Part shown: in pieces, positions 1 through 12,304 of the stretch
Numbering within the stretch: position 1 is the stretch's first letter
Layout: every line of letters starts with the position of its first letter
Source: Vicia villosa
Taxonomy: Eukaryota > Streptophyta > Magnoliopsida > Fabales > Fabaceae
Reading direction: 5' to 3'
Length of the DNA stretch: 64,000 nt
NCBI RefSeq assembly: GCF_029867415.1
Contig: NC_081183.1
Location: forward strand, 189,063,247 to 189,127,246
The notes under the pieces: generated by a model
Seen by the model: the letters and a program-made list of their open reading frames with translations, nothing else
The model's database searches: none
Told to the model about the DNA's origin: nothing
Position numbers and translations under genes: made by a program

Positions 1-820
1 TTCGGATTAGTTTTGGATCATTTTTTAACAAAACCGCATGGTTCGGTTCGGTTCGCGGTTTGTATTTTGTAAACCGAATCAAACCGCATTATGTTACAAC
101 CTAAAATTTACTTAACTCACATCCAACCCAAACTTAAACCTATTATACATTAGCCTTATCATTACGAACAATTTTCTCATTCTTACACATATAATTTCAG
201 TCCTGATCTTCTCAAATCTCTAATAACATTATCGCACCTTCTTTGCCACATACATCTTCTCTCTTCTTCTATAGTCTCTGTACTCTCTTATATTCTTTCT
301 TTTTCAACTTCTCATTTTTATGTAAATGTTCTGTATTTCAGTTTCATTTTTATCGCACATCTTCTTATATAATCTCTCAACACTTTTTTTTTTTCACCTT
401 CACTAATCTTTCGTCTCTTCAATTTTTTGTTTCATTATAATAATTTTTATATTATTTTATGCTATTATTTTATGTTTAATATTCCACTTTTGTCTAATTT
501 AATTTTTACATATTAAATGGAAATTGTTGTCAAAATATGACGGGTTTTGTTGTTATTTGATAGTGTATGAATGTCTAAATACAAAATTATATTGTCATCT
601 ATATGTGTATGTATGGCTCAATAAAATATTTGTAAAAAACCGAACCAACCGGGCCGAACCAAACCGCATTAGTTTGGTTTGGTTTGGTTCGGATTTTTTT
701 TAAAAGTCAACCGAACCAAACCAAACCGCACTATTTTTTCTCTTGCGGTTCGGATGATTTTTTTCGTCAAAACCGCCCAAACCGCACCGCGAGCACCCCT
801 ATTTTGAATCATGCTCGAAG
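1..820. mobile_element. hAT-like non-autonomous element, left end cut by window
   Basis: Both ends are rich in repeats of AACCGAACCAAACCGC and its complement (29-95 and 640-800). The right end reads as the complement of AGGGGTGCTCGCGGTGCGG, a terminal sequence typical of plant hAT-type non-autonomous elements. The AT-rich middle (100-630) has no convincing reading frame. The left terminus and target duplication lie outside or at the edge of the window, so the family call rests on the right terminus and subterminal repeats. Confidence 0.6.
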
Positions 821-2120
821 AAAAAAAAACATGATTTCCACACAAGTATAATTTTTTTAAAAAGTTTAAGAGGGGGACCATAATTCCTTCTAGCTCCGTC
901 CCTATTTGAGAGTAAATGCTTTTTATGATGAATTAACAACTGTCTAGAATTGTGTAGAATGAGTGTGAGGTCTAAACAAATTCGAAAAGGCCAATTGGTC
1001 TAATTCTCAAACAGTCAATCACATCAAACACCCAAAACATTGTGTTAGAACCACAAAATTTGAATTCTGATAATCCATTTCTCTTAAATGGTTGTATTCG
1101 AATAATTTTTGTGTTTGATCAAATTTATTTAGAATTTGTTCTAATTTTAAACAGATTTAAGTAAATGACAGCAAAATTACTTCTTTTAAATTATTCTTTC
1201 TAGTTTATTTATAAAAGAAAGTTGATTTTTGTCTTTTGGAGATTTATTTCAGATATATTAATGATTTAATAAATTTAAAAAATAAAATTTCTCTAATAAA
1301 TAACATCGGAGACATTAATAAGAATAAAATAAATTAAGAAAAATGTTTAGAGCTACCACAAATTTTTGTGTAAAATTCGTTCCCAACCAACAACATGTCG
1401 GCACAAGAATTTCAACTCACTCCGTAAGAAAGAAGCTAATACCCCATTATTATTGGACCCATTATTAGCCACTTGGCAGCATCATGGAACGTGATACCGT
1501 AGCATGCGTCATGCACCGCGTTGCATCCTATCTGAAAATCCTTTCGTGGCCAGTTAGAGCGGTTACGCATTCACACTTCTGGTTGGCGTCTTGTTGTCCG
1601 CCACGTGGATCATCCGTTCCTCCCGCTATTTTTTTCTCACTTTCAATTCAATCAACTTTTATTATAGTCTTTTAATTATTCATATGCTTAAACTCAATTA
1701 TTATTATGATTAATAATTATATTATTCTATAAAGTGGCTTTTTCTGTGGTTTAATCATTATTCTGACTCCTAATTTTTCCTCTCTGATTTCATTTTTATT
1801 CTCTATTTCATTTTTATTCACAATTTCGGTGGCGTGATAAGAGAAATAAATAGTGGTGAGGAAAAATCGAAAGAAAAGCCAAAACTTAGGGATTTCGATT
1901 TTGGTTTTGTTGCATTTGAATTTTGAATCAAATTATCTTCACAAACAAACGCTCACGTTGTTGTGAAGTAGAAGCAAAACGCGAGGCTCTGAATTTTGAA
2001 TTAACTTTTAAGCCTCACTTTCTACGTTTGCTTTTTCGTTCAGCATTTTCTTATTCGCTTCTTCAACTACTGTTTTGGTTCTGAATTTCGTCGACGATTT
2101 GTTCATTCATCGTTTTGCTG
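821..2120 (+). promoter_or_regulatory. Promoter and 5' leader region of the OSCA-like gene
   Basis: There is no gene here. A TATA-like TCTATAAAG lies near 1714, which would place transcription start near 1745. The following pyrimidine-rich stretch up to about 2120 looks like a 5' leader ending at a GT donor near 2116-2121. The partner acceptor is TTGCAG ending at 3240. The 1380-1640 segment is slightly GC-richer than its surroundings. Start site and leader splice are inferred from sequence signals only. Confidence 0.35.
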
Positions 2121-2594
2121 GTACATTTCACTTTCTGATTCTCGTTCTCTTCTCTTTGCTTGATTTTGATTGTTTCTTTGTTGATTAATTTCTGTTATGA
2201 TTTTTTTGATTTTGCTCGTTTTGTATGAGTTTGTTGTGAATCTGTTTCGATTATGTGTTTGATTATTTTCTTGTTTAGAGAGGTAAGTATAAGTATATTA
2301 TTCCAATTTGAATCGATTTTAGTGGTGAATGCAGTGATAATGATTTACTGTACTGTTTTTTGATTAAGTAGGGTTTTGAAATTTCAATTGTGTTTTTTTT
2401 TACTAACATGATTGAATATTTTGAGCATGTTTGAATCAAGAGTCTTGTGAATTGATCTGATTTATTATTTTAATTTTTAGAATTGTCTTTTTCCTCTTTT
2501 TTTTATTATGTGTCATGCACTTTCTAGGAAGGAAGATGAAGAAAATTGCTCACTTAAAATCAATTTAGTTGATCTTTAATGCGTTTTGAACTTT

Positions 2595-2746
2595 GTAGCA
2601 TTGACACCTCTGAAAAAATGTGTATCTGTGACAGTGTCAGTGTCCGAATCCCACACCAGCACTTATGATTGCGTTTATTTTATTCATTTTTTCCAAATTA
2701 TTACCAGTGTAGTGGCGGTGTCGTGTTTCTGATGTCCGTGCTTCAT
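2595..2746. repeat. MITE-like repeat, family M1, copy 1
   Basis: A roughly 150-bp unit begins GTAGCATTGACACC and ends GATGTCCGTGCTTCATA, giving imperfect terminal inverted repeats. Related units occur at 18929-19050, 26693-26838 and, partially, 58687-58750. This copy sits in the 5'-leader intron of the OSCA-like gene. I have not assigned a superfamily. Confidence 0.55.
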
Positions 2747-3321
2747 AGATTATGGAATTTAATTTGTGAATCAAATCAAAATGTTTCAAATAAGCACTTA
2801 ACATGAAAAATGAATTTAAAATAAGTTAAATATGATTTCCAATTTTCAGTGACTCCAAAGGCAATGTTAAGTGGGCAATTGGTTGGTATCTGTTGTTAAA
2901 CAGGGCTGTGGAATTTATGTAAATGATGTCATGTGGCTTTTCATGCTTGTAAATGGTTCTTGCTTAGAGTTCTTTTAAGCTTCATTTCTTTATCTCAGCA
3001 TGTGTCTGTCAGTTTTAATATTGAATTTAATTATATTCATAATTCATTTTTCACTTCAGTCCTTTACATCTTTGTTCTCTTGTCTGTTGTTTCATGGTGG
3101 AAAATATCTCTAGTTACAGTTAGACCTCTTTTTGCACCGTAACCAAAGGAAAAATCAATTTTTTGATAGTGCATTCATGTACTTGTGTCTAAAGAAACAA
3201 TTTTTCTATGGGGATGTTGATTTGATTTTAACTCTTGCAGGTGATGGACATGATTTGGATTTCTAATGTCTCTCTTCATGGGTAATGATATTTGTCAAGT
3301 TTCACAGTGCAGAGAGCAAGG

Positions 3322-6300
3322 ATGGACATTGTTGCTCTTTTAACTTCAGCTGGAATTAATATTGCTGTGTGTGCAGTGCTCTTTTCACTTTATTCTGTAC
3401 TAAGAAAACAGCCCAGCAATGTTAATGTGTACTTTGGACGGAGAGTAGAATCTCATCGTTCACGACACCCTGATTTCTGGCTGGAAAGATTTGTTCCCTC
3501 TCCTGGCTGGATATTAAAAGCATGGGGAGTATCCGAGAATGAGATATTAGATATTGGTGGCTTGGATGCCGTAGTTTTTGTAAGGATACTTGTGTTCAGG
3601 TAATTTAATCATTCTAAAATTTGAGTAGTTTAAGCTCCGTGCCTTGTGTTATCTTGATGGACATTGTACTAGTGAATTTGGACTGCTTTGTTATCTGAAT
3701 CATATTTTAACCTGAAATCTACCAAATCTACCAAGTGAGGATTTCTAATATTTAGATAAGTGGAAATGAACATGCTTTTAAGCTCACTCTAATGATTTTT
3801 TTAAGTATACTCTCTAGATGCATTAGATCTCGCTAAGAATTCATGTCAGAAATATAGTTGATAGCACACACGCATCATGTACCATAAAGTTTTATTGGTC
3901 AATGTTAATTAACATGTGAACTGCTGCACAACAATTTTATCACTTTGTAAGTAATTTTACTTTGTTTCATCAATAATAATTTCTTATGAAAGTATTATCG
4001 GTTGTGCATATTTTGTTGTTGGATGGTACAAGTATTAAAGGTCTAATGCAATGTAATAAAAATTTATATTTTTATCTCATGATAAGTAAATGTATTTCTA
4101 ACTGTCTATCATCACCAATAGTGATGATTTTTTGCCCGAATAAGATTAATTTTACATTCCTTAACCATTTATACATCCATAATCGTTATTAATTAAGATT
4201 TGTGCTCACAGAGAAAGTAGCAACATTAAAATCTATGCTTTACCTCATGATTTTTGGCAAATGCGTTCCTAAATATCTATCACTAATAACAATGTTTTTC
4301 TGCGTGATAAGAATGCTTTTGCATTACTTAACCATTATATATCCCTAACCATTACCAAGATTTTCGCTCCTAGACAAAGTAGCAACATTAAGTAGCGATG
4401 CTAAGTTTGAGTTTTCATTGTACTCCGTATGGAATTTATGCACTTTTTACTTGAGTACACTGACACCATATCATTATACTCAATCTTTGTTACTTGCCTT
4501 TGTTTTTAAGTGTTTGGTTTTCACACCATTTTATGTTATTTCAAATCTAAATAAAGGGCTAAATAAGTTTTTTTTTTTTAATTCAGTTGTTCATCTTGAT
4601 GCTATACTAACTATAAATGTTGCTATTGACTTCTACAGTATTCGAGTTTTTTCCATTGCTGCTGTCATCTGCACTGTTCTAGTGCTTCCTGTGAATTACT
4701 ATGGTAGAGAAAGAAATCATAAGAATATACCTTTGGAGTCATTGGAAGTTTTTACCATTGAAAATGTCAAAACAGGTTCAAGATTGTAAGTGTTATATCT
4801 TATTTTTCAATGTTAGTTGTAATTATGCGTTGGAAACTCAGAAATCAATCATAAAAAACCTGTAATTTCAACTATCCCACATTTAAGGCCCAAGCCGGTG
4901 GCTGGATTACTCCAAATTTATGTTTTGCTTTCATTCTCTAGGTTTCCTTACAACATAACCACCTTTTTAGAAATTATTTTCTATCTTACCTCCACATTTT
5001 ACATGATTTTTTTTTTTTGAAATCAACCTTTTGCATGACTATCAACCCTTATACCCCCTCCCTCTACACATAAATATAACTCTTGTTGTAGTAAACATTA
5101 TAAACGTATGGTGAATGACTGACTCAGTTGAACAAGAGGTCGGTCTCCCCATCCCCTAACTTGAATCTCTATCATTATATAATATTAATTTAATCAGAAT
5201 ATCAGTAGTTTGTACAAGCTGAGAAAGGAATACTCCCTCCGGTCACTATTATAAGCAAAATTTCATTTTTCAGGTTCATTGCATAACCGATGCAGTGACA
5301 GAGGGAGTATAATAAAAAGGTTAATCAAAGATTCATATGTAGGAATGAACAATGCTCCCAAAAAAATGTAGCTTTGATATATTCTCTAATGGTTTCATTT
5401 TTTCTCATTGACTTTTCCTTGTAGCTGAGTGAATTTACTCGAGTTTCCTTTATTTGGAGTTTTTTATGCAATTTTTTCTCTCCAAAATTTTGAAGAGTGA
5501 ATTATAAAGAAGAAAATGTGAAATTAGAGTTGCATACGCTTGAGTCATTCTACTTAATTTAGTTTTGATCTGTTTCTAAAAGATTAGAAGTTGATAAAGT
5601 AATAATTCATGATTTTATTAAGGAATAAATGTACAAACTCTGAATTGATTCCTTATTTGTGCTTTTTCTTCTTTTGTATGTCAGGCTTTGGGCTCATTGT
5701 CTTGCATTATACATCATTACACTTGCAGCTTGCACTCTTCTTTACTTTGTAAGGAGCTTTCTCTGCATGTTTTAGCATAATGACCAACACTTTTTGTTTT
5801 CTTTTCCAATTCTTGAATATGACTAACCAGTTGGTGTTTTTGTTTAGGAATACAAGAGTATTACTAAGTTGAAGCTACTTCATATTATTGGATCTCCTCC
5901 AAGACCAAGTCATTTTACTATTATTGTCCGATCAATTCCTTGGTCTGCAGAGGAATCATACTGTGACACAGTGAACAAGTTCTTCTCATATTACCATGCA
6001 TCAACATATTTGTCTCACCAAATAATTTATAAGTCTGGCAAAGTCCAGAAATTGAAGGTGTGCTTCTTACCTTTTTAAACTTGTTTTGCTATTTTCAGTT
6101 CATCATCATACTGTTTTTTATTTTTGTCAAAGTAACATGGTTTTAAATAGAAATAGAAGAGAAATATTAAGGACTTAGAATATGACATTGATGTAATATG
6201 ATTTAGATAGTCAAATGAAATAACATGGATCATAGAATCCTAAAAAATTAAAAAAAATAAAATAAAATAGTGTATGTGTGTATGTGTCTGTACTAATCCA

Positions 6301-9300
6301 TATAAATGTTTTTTTTTTTTTTTGCGTAAATTCGGATATCCTTCTTGTGCTGTTGTTGAGACTGATCCCTCGGACCAGGTAGGACCACAATGGACGACAA
6401 AGCTCTTTCTCAAGAGTTTTAACGCTGCTACATTTCCATATAAATGTGTATAAAATAGCATCAATAAGAAAAAGACCATTTATATCAATACTATAAACCG
6501 TTTAAAAAGACAATCAGTACTAGAAACACTTAATTAAACTTATATTCAAGACATTGGTTTCTAAATCTGTTCTTAATTTTACTTTTTAAACTTACATGCA
6601 ATGAGAATATGTTCTATTCAAGCCATCTCAACCCCTCTACCCAGGTTCCGGCTTTGGTTATGATACTTGAACTTTGAGTATATATTTTCTCTCAATTTTT
6701 AATGATATTTGAAGTATTTTTTATTTTTCATTAATATAAACCAGTATTTCTCTTGTTAAGAGAACGGTGTTTTGTATTTATTTATTTTATTTAAATCTTC
6801 TCTCCCCAGGACGAGGCTGAACATTTCTGCAAGGTAGTTAAGGACGCTTCATCGGAAAAGACTTGTAAAGCAACTTTTGTGCCATGTTGCTGTTTGACTT
6901 CCACAGATTCTTTTAAGATGGATTCTAATGAGATGGGTAGTGTTCAAGGGGGAACATGCTACACTGACATAGATACAAAGAAAAAGGTATTTGTTCTACC
7001 TGAATTGGTTTATAATTTATTTATACAATTGCAACAAATGTGAATTTCCCTTTTCATATTTTGACATTGCACTACTTTATTTAGAACTTCAATATGTGAT
7101 AAAGATCAGTTGATATTGTTGTATTGTATGAGAAGAAAACAACAAGGTATATTCAAAAAATTAAATTTCTAAATTAAGTAGTTACCGTGACTTTTTTTTT
7201 GGACAATGTGAGTGAATTACTGTGGCTTTTAATGTATGATTTTTTGTTCATTTACTTGAATATATCACTTACTGCATTGTTGGATCTGTACTCAATGTTA
7301 ACTAAAAAAAATTCTGTAATTAATTCCACATAGAAATTTGTTGAAACTGCAAATGTAATGTATGACTGTCCCATTAATTAATGTAAATGCTGAAAAACAA
7401 GTTTCTAATGTAGAAGATGGACGAACAAATAATCATTGTTGGAGCTGCATTATTTTGGGTTTGTTAAGATTTGAAAATCATTCTTGGACCTGCACCTAAT
7501 AATTGTTCATGCTTTGCTAATGAATTCCTTGATTTAATGGTATCAGTGCTTCTTTGACTCATTAGGGTAGAGTAAATCCCTATAAATGAATTGACAAAAA
7601 GCTAATATAAGCTTGTGAATTATCTATCTCTGATGCAGGAACTCCCAGCTGCTTTTGTGTTCTTTAAAAGTCGGTATGCTGCTCTTATGGCTTCACAGAC
7701 TCTGCAAACATCAAATCCTATGTTATGGGTGACAGACTTGGCTCCTGAACCAAATGATGTTCACTGGTCTAATATTCGTGTACAATATAGGCAAATTTGG
7801 ATCCGTAGAATGGCTACATTTGCGGCTTCGATTGCATTCATGCTTGTGTTCCTCATCCCTGTTACACTAGTACAAGGATTGACTCAACTAGACAAGCTTC
7901 AGAAAATGTTCCCTTTTCTGGCAGGGGTACTTAAAGAGTAAGACATTTCTGCAGAAATAATGTTTTTAAGATTCCATTAAGATAGAATAAAGGAAGAAAC
8001 ATATTCATCTATATCAGGGGAGGAAATTATAATTTTCAAATTTAGATTAGAGGGTGGTGTAATTTAAGCATTTCTCGAAGGATAAAAGTGTAATTCACCT
8101 CAGACATGGAACATGGAGTTTTAGATACGTATTTTTAAGTTATGAATTGCTATAAAGGTACGCTGTAAATTGATTCTTTCACTCGTTTTTTTGCAGGCCA
8201 TATGTGATTCAGCTGGTGACGGGTTACCTACCAAGTGTGATATTGGTTTTATTTTTGTGCGCAGTTCCACCTATGATGATTTTTTTTTCAACAGTTGAGG
8301 GTCCTATTTCCCGCAGTAGAAGGAAGAAAAGTGCATGTTGGAAAGTTTTGTACTTCTCAATCTGGAATGTGTTTTTCGTTAATGTTTTCACTGGTTCTGT
8401 TATCAGTCAACTTTCAGTCTTTTCTAGCATAAAAGACTTGCCTGGACAACTTGCCAAAGCTGTGCCATCTCAGGTGATTTATCGAGACCCTCTAGGTCAC
8501 TGTGTACTTTAAATCACAACCTTTTTTTCGACCTATTTTGTTATGTTTTAGAGTATTATTTTCTTCTCGAAATGATTTTGTATGTTTGAATGTATTAGAG
8601 ATATAAGGAAAGCCCTTCCGTGATTCGTAATTCACTAGGCTTTTTCATGGTATGCAGGCTACCTTCTTCACAACTTATATTTTATCATCTGGTTGGGCAA
8701 GTTTGGGATTTGAACTTCTGCAAATTTGTCCTCTTTTATATAATCTATTCCAGAGATTCCTACTCAGAGTTAAGGATGATACACTTATTGGCATAACTTT
8801 TCCATACCATACAGAAGTTCCAAGGGTATTACTATTTGGATTTCTTGGGTTTACCTGTTCTATTCTGGCACCTCTAATGCTTCCCTTCTTATTGATCTAC
8901 TTTTTCCTTGCTTACCTAGTTTACCGAAATCAGGTTAGTCTTTTTATCACATGTTTGTCTTCTCCTTCGTTATGGAATGCATTTTCTTAATTTTCCATTA
9001 TGATTAAATACTTCCTAATTGTAGTTATATTAACCTTTTTCAGATTTTGAATGTGTATATTACAAAATACGATAGTGGGGGACAATACTGGCCTATCGCT
9101 CACAACACAACAGTCTTTTCGTTGTTAGTTGCTCAATTTATTGCACTTGGGGTGTTCGGAATAAAACGCTCGACAGTTGCATCTGGATTTACCATTCCCT
9201 TGATCATTATCACCCTTCTTTTTCATCAGTATTGTAGGCATCGATTTCTCCCAGTATTTAAAAGCTATTCAACACAGGTAAATCTCTCTTTTTCGCCGCA

Positions 9301-9801
9301 CCTTCTCCATTACCAAGTCTTTCCTTCCCCCGCTTTAAACTAAACTTAGTTTGTTTTAGATTCTTGTTGATATGGATAGGAAAGATGAAGATAGTGGCAA
9401 CATGGAAGGGATTTATGAACAATTGCGTTCCGCATACATCCAACCCACTTTAGTGTCGCAAGCCCCAAGCCCATCCGAATCCACCAGCCCACAAGACGAC
9501 AAGCAGTCATCTGAGATTTCAGTAGATATCGAGAAAGGTTTGTTTGCTTTAATATAATGAATGGTAAACGTTTCAATTTTCAGGCGATATTTATAACTCG
9601 GCTATGTTTGCTTTTCATTTTTCAGGCAAAGCAGTTGATCAACAACATAGACCAGAACCTGTCCATCGCACATTGAGTTCGAGCTCAGATAAATCAGTAC
9701 TTAGTGGAGATCAAACGAGTGATCCGGCTTGTACATTGAATAAGAATATTCTTAATGCGCCCCATCCATCACTTGAACATTTAATTAATGATGGATTATG
9801 A
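3322..9801 (+). CDS. OSCA/CSC1-like mechanosensitive cation channel, RXW8 type (12-exon gene)
   Basis: Predicted multi-pass membrane protein of 771 residues, a hyperosmolality- and stretch-gated calcium-permeable channel of the OSCA (TMEM63-related, DUF221) family. Coding exons: 3322-3599, 4639-4785, 5685-5748, 5848-6057, 6810-6986, 7639-7937, 8197-8473, 8658-8933, 9044-9277, 9360-9537, 9626-9801. One non-coding exon probably lies upstream. All exons join in frame at GT-AG sites and sum to 2316 nt. The N-terminal helix is at residues 4-26. The block PRPSHFTIIVRSIP (about 180-193) opens the cytosolic RNA-recognition-like domain, DLAPEPNDVHW is near 326-336, and YITKYDSGGQYWP is near 581-593 between late pore-domain helices. 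The polar C-tail (about 655-771) is variable in the family. The closest remembered relative is Arabidopsis RXW8 (about 746 residues), so length is normal. I see no stop or frameshift. The start is the first ATG of the conserved N-terminus; upstream in-frame codons are not ATG. Confidence 0.93.
5233..5307. repeat. Stowaway-like MITE in an OSCA intron
   Basis: This 75-bp unit starts CTCCCTCCGGTCAC and ends GTGACAGAGGGAG, with TA on both sides (5231-5232 and 5308-5309). Those ends and the TA target site are the hallmark of Stowaway/Tc1-mariner MITEs. It lies within intron 3 of the OSCA-like gene and has no coding capacity. Confidence 0.8.
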
Positions 9802-10670
9802 TGGTCTCTTGATTCATTTTGTCCATCAAATATTTTTAAATGTAAATTGTAGATAGATTTTTCCGAAAAAAAAAGATCTCCATTTAGATACAAATAGACA
9901 CATATAATTGAAGTAATTAAAATTTTCCCATACTAAAAATGTTGTGCAATTGCAACAATATTTAAAATTGAGAGATGAAGTGACTTCAATTTCTCCATCC
10001 ATTTCTTTGACTCATGTAGCTGATCATATTGATAAGAATTGGTTGTTGTTGAATAAAGAATGTTTGGATTTTTTACAATATCATAATGTTTGTATCACTT
10101 GAACTATAGTAATGGAGACAGCAAATGCAGGGACCTCCACTTAAAAGTTAAATTTTTGGAATCTCAAAAGAGTTCAGGTAGGTGTTACATTTGTTTGTAA
10201 CTTGAAACTAGTTTGTATGTTTATCAAAAGACACGTGTATTGATGCATAAGAAAAAAATGTTTACTGGTGTATTGTGGTTTGATTAGTTGTTGACTACTA
10301 CAACTTTGCATTTTTAATGAAATTGTTCATAAAACTTGCAAACGGCTAGGAAATATTTTTAAATAAATTAAAGGCACAAACCAAAACGTCATTTTCTAGA
10401 TGTTTAAATGGCAATACATACTAACAAACAACATAAGTGGGTTCTCATTTATGATGGCATGAATGATTCGCAAAATTTGCTCTATTGACTGTGTTTCATT
10501 CACTTGAATAAGCAAGGTAGGAATAAATTCACAACTAGTTCATATGAACAAGATGATTGAAGAAGGTTACTTGCTTTTATACGAATCACACCGGCTACAT
10601 TTTTGAAGAAAAGTGAAGTTTATGTCAGCACGGCTCAACAAAATTTAGAACTTAACTTTCCATCTTTCCG
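9802..10670. other. 3' flank between convergent genes
   Basis: This is the 3' UTR of the OSCA-like gene (AATAAAG near 10054 is a possible polyadenylation signal) followed by AT-rich spacer, where the minus-strand gene's 3' end begins. I see no gene or clear transposon. Confidence 0.4.
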
Positions 10671-10671
10671 T

Positions 10672-10827
10672 TTATGCCTCCAAACTATAAGCATTCTTCA
10701 TTTCTCGTTTGTTTTTTGCATCTTCCATAAAATTTCTCCAATAAATTTTCGATTTATGCCTCCAAACTAGAAGGGTTCCTCATTTCTCGTAAGTTTTTTG
10801 CATCTTCCATAAAATTTCTCCAATACC
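10672..10827. repeat. Tandem duplication of a 3'-terminal coding segment (2 x ~76 bp)
   Basis: Two adjacent near-identical units occupy 10672-10747 and 10752-10827. Both contain TTTATGCCTCCAAACTA and GCATCTTCCATAAAATTTCT. The right unit includes the last ~24 codons and the stop of the minus-strand plastid protein gene. The left unit is a second copy just downstream, in the 3' UTR. The left copy differs by several substitutions. Confidence 0.8.
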
Positions 10828-11517
10828 ACAGTAGCTGCATCAGTCCACCATTTGCAACATGCAATAGAAACACGCCTGATTGTATTGAGAACCATGTCGA
10901 CGTAAACTTGACCAACACAAAAAGACCACACAAGCCCAACCGACGCCATTTCAAATCAATCTCCTATCAAATGGAAGCCCAAACAAGATCATTAATAGAG
11001 TGTAAGAAACAAAGGAACCACGGAATAATAACATACACAGAAAATATACCTCAAATTGATGAAACAATTCCAGAAATATCTCCTTCAAGAAATCAGCCAT
11101 AAGGCAGCCAACAAAGAGACCAACGGGAATTATTAGTTCCCGATTTATAGAGAATGTGTATACAACATCTGATAAGGAGCTAACGATGAAATACGCAACA
11201 AGTGACCACTTTAACGCCTCTTGCACGAGAAAAGGTAGTCTGCCTAGAAGTGTATGTTGAGCTTTTCTCCAAGGAAATTCTTGAACCGGACTTGGCATTA
11301 CTTCTTTTAATTTCTTCTTCATGATCCCGATCTGCATCTTGACCTCATTAGTCTCGTTATTGTCCGCCACGGATGCTTTAATTGAAGTGGTGCGAGTATA
11401 TAATGTTTGATGACGAAGGTAAGTTTTTGAACTTCTACAGAAATGACTGGGTTGGCATCGAAACCGATGAACCTGGACAAAAGAATGAAATGAGATTGCT
11501 CTGATTGAAGCAAACAT
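10754..11517 (-). CDS. Probable plastid-targeted membrane protein of unknown function (2 exons)
   Basis: Predicted 225 residues. Exon 1 is 11517-11050 and exon 2 is 10963-10754; they join in phase 0 with a GTATAT donor and a GATAG acceptor. The N-terminal ~60 residues are rich in Ser, Arg, Thr and Phe and almost lack acidic residues, as in a chloroplast transit peptide. A charged stretch (about 65-90) precedes a QEFPWRKAQHTLLGRL block. Hydrophobic segments follow at about residues 105-125 and 131-148, and again in exon 2 (LCGLFVLVKFTSTWF; VFLLHVANGGLMQLLWYW). I recognise this as a conserved plant protein without known function. An earlier GTG-led in-frame extension is closed by a TAA just upstream, so the ATG at 11517 is the start. 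The final codons are tandemly duplicated downstream. Confidence 0.72.
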
Positions 11518-11689
11518 TTGGAGTGCTCTGATTCCAACAAGAACTTGCACACTTTTTTAATCAATGCCTCTCTCTTCAAATCTATGTTCTTATATTATTT
11601 TTTTGATTAATTTTGCTAACCAGTCCTTAAAAAAACACTATACATTTTCATTCCTATCTAATCACAGTAAACCTTGGCACCCATAATGT

Positions 11690-12200
11690 CCATTCCAGGT
11701 GAATATGTTCTTCACTACATAACCAACTAACACAGATAGAAACCTTGGCACCCACCTCACCATCTTTACAATCAATTTATTAAAACACGCAGCAAACCAT
11801 ATTATCACACTTACTAATACATGCAGCAGTAAGCGTGAAGGAGGTAATCCTTGTATCTTTGGCTGTCAAGTCATTATCATTGTGGGATGTTATGAGTGGT
11901 AAAAGGATAGTTAGAATAGTTATGCAACTAACTTCTCTACAAGCTTGTCTTCATCCAAATTCCTCAAAACCATCTCAATGTTCTGTTTGCAACTAACGTC
12001 TCTACAAGCTCGTCTTCATCCAAGTTTCTCAAAACCATCTCAATATTCTGTTAGAGTTACCTCTTCACACCTACTGCTGCATGTTTTAGTAAGCATGTCA
12101 ACCTGATTTATGTATGAAACTCAACAAGGAAAACTCTTGTAAAGATGGCGGTGGTGCTGTAGTGAAGAACAATGAATTCAGCAGGAATGGACAATATCCT
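11690..12200. repeat. Imperfect inverted repeat with a tandem duplication in the loop
   Basis: The segment 11690-11850 (TGTCCATTCC, GTTCTTCACTACAT, CCATCTTTACA, ATGCAGCAGTAAGCGTG) is matched in reverse order and complement by 12056-12200 (TTCACACCTACTGCTGCAT, TGTAAAGATGGCG, GTAGTGAAGAAC, GGAATGGACA). The loop holds two ~65-bp direct units (about 11923-11987 and 11988-12052), both containing CTTCATCCAA and CTCAAAACCATCTCAAT. It could be a decayed foldback element or inverted gene debris; the family is unknown. Confidence 0.5.
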
Positions 12201-12304
12201 CTAACGAATTTAAAAATGTAAATGAGAGAGCATAACCTTGTAAAAGGAGACTATATGTAAATGAGAGAGCATATTGATGAGAGCATAACCCAAATTTCCA
12301 TTAT

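Noticed and set aside
243..440. 65-codon frame in the first repeat
   Set aside because: Phe/Ser-rich translation of pyrimidine-rich element DNA, with no family similarity or splice context.
669..881. Minus-strand frame over the hAT terminus
   Set aside because: It is the translation of the NCCGAACCAAACCGC repeats; the repeat explains it.
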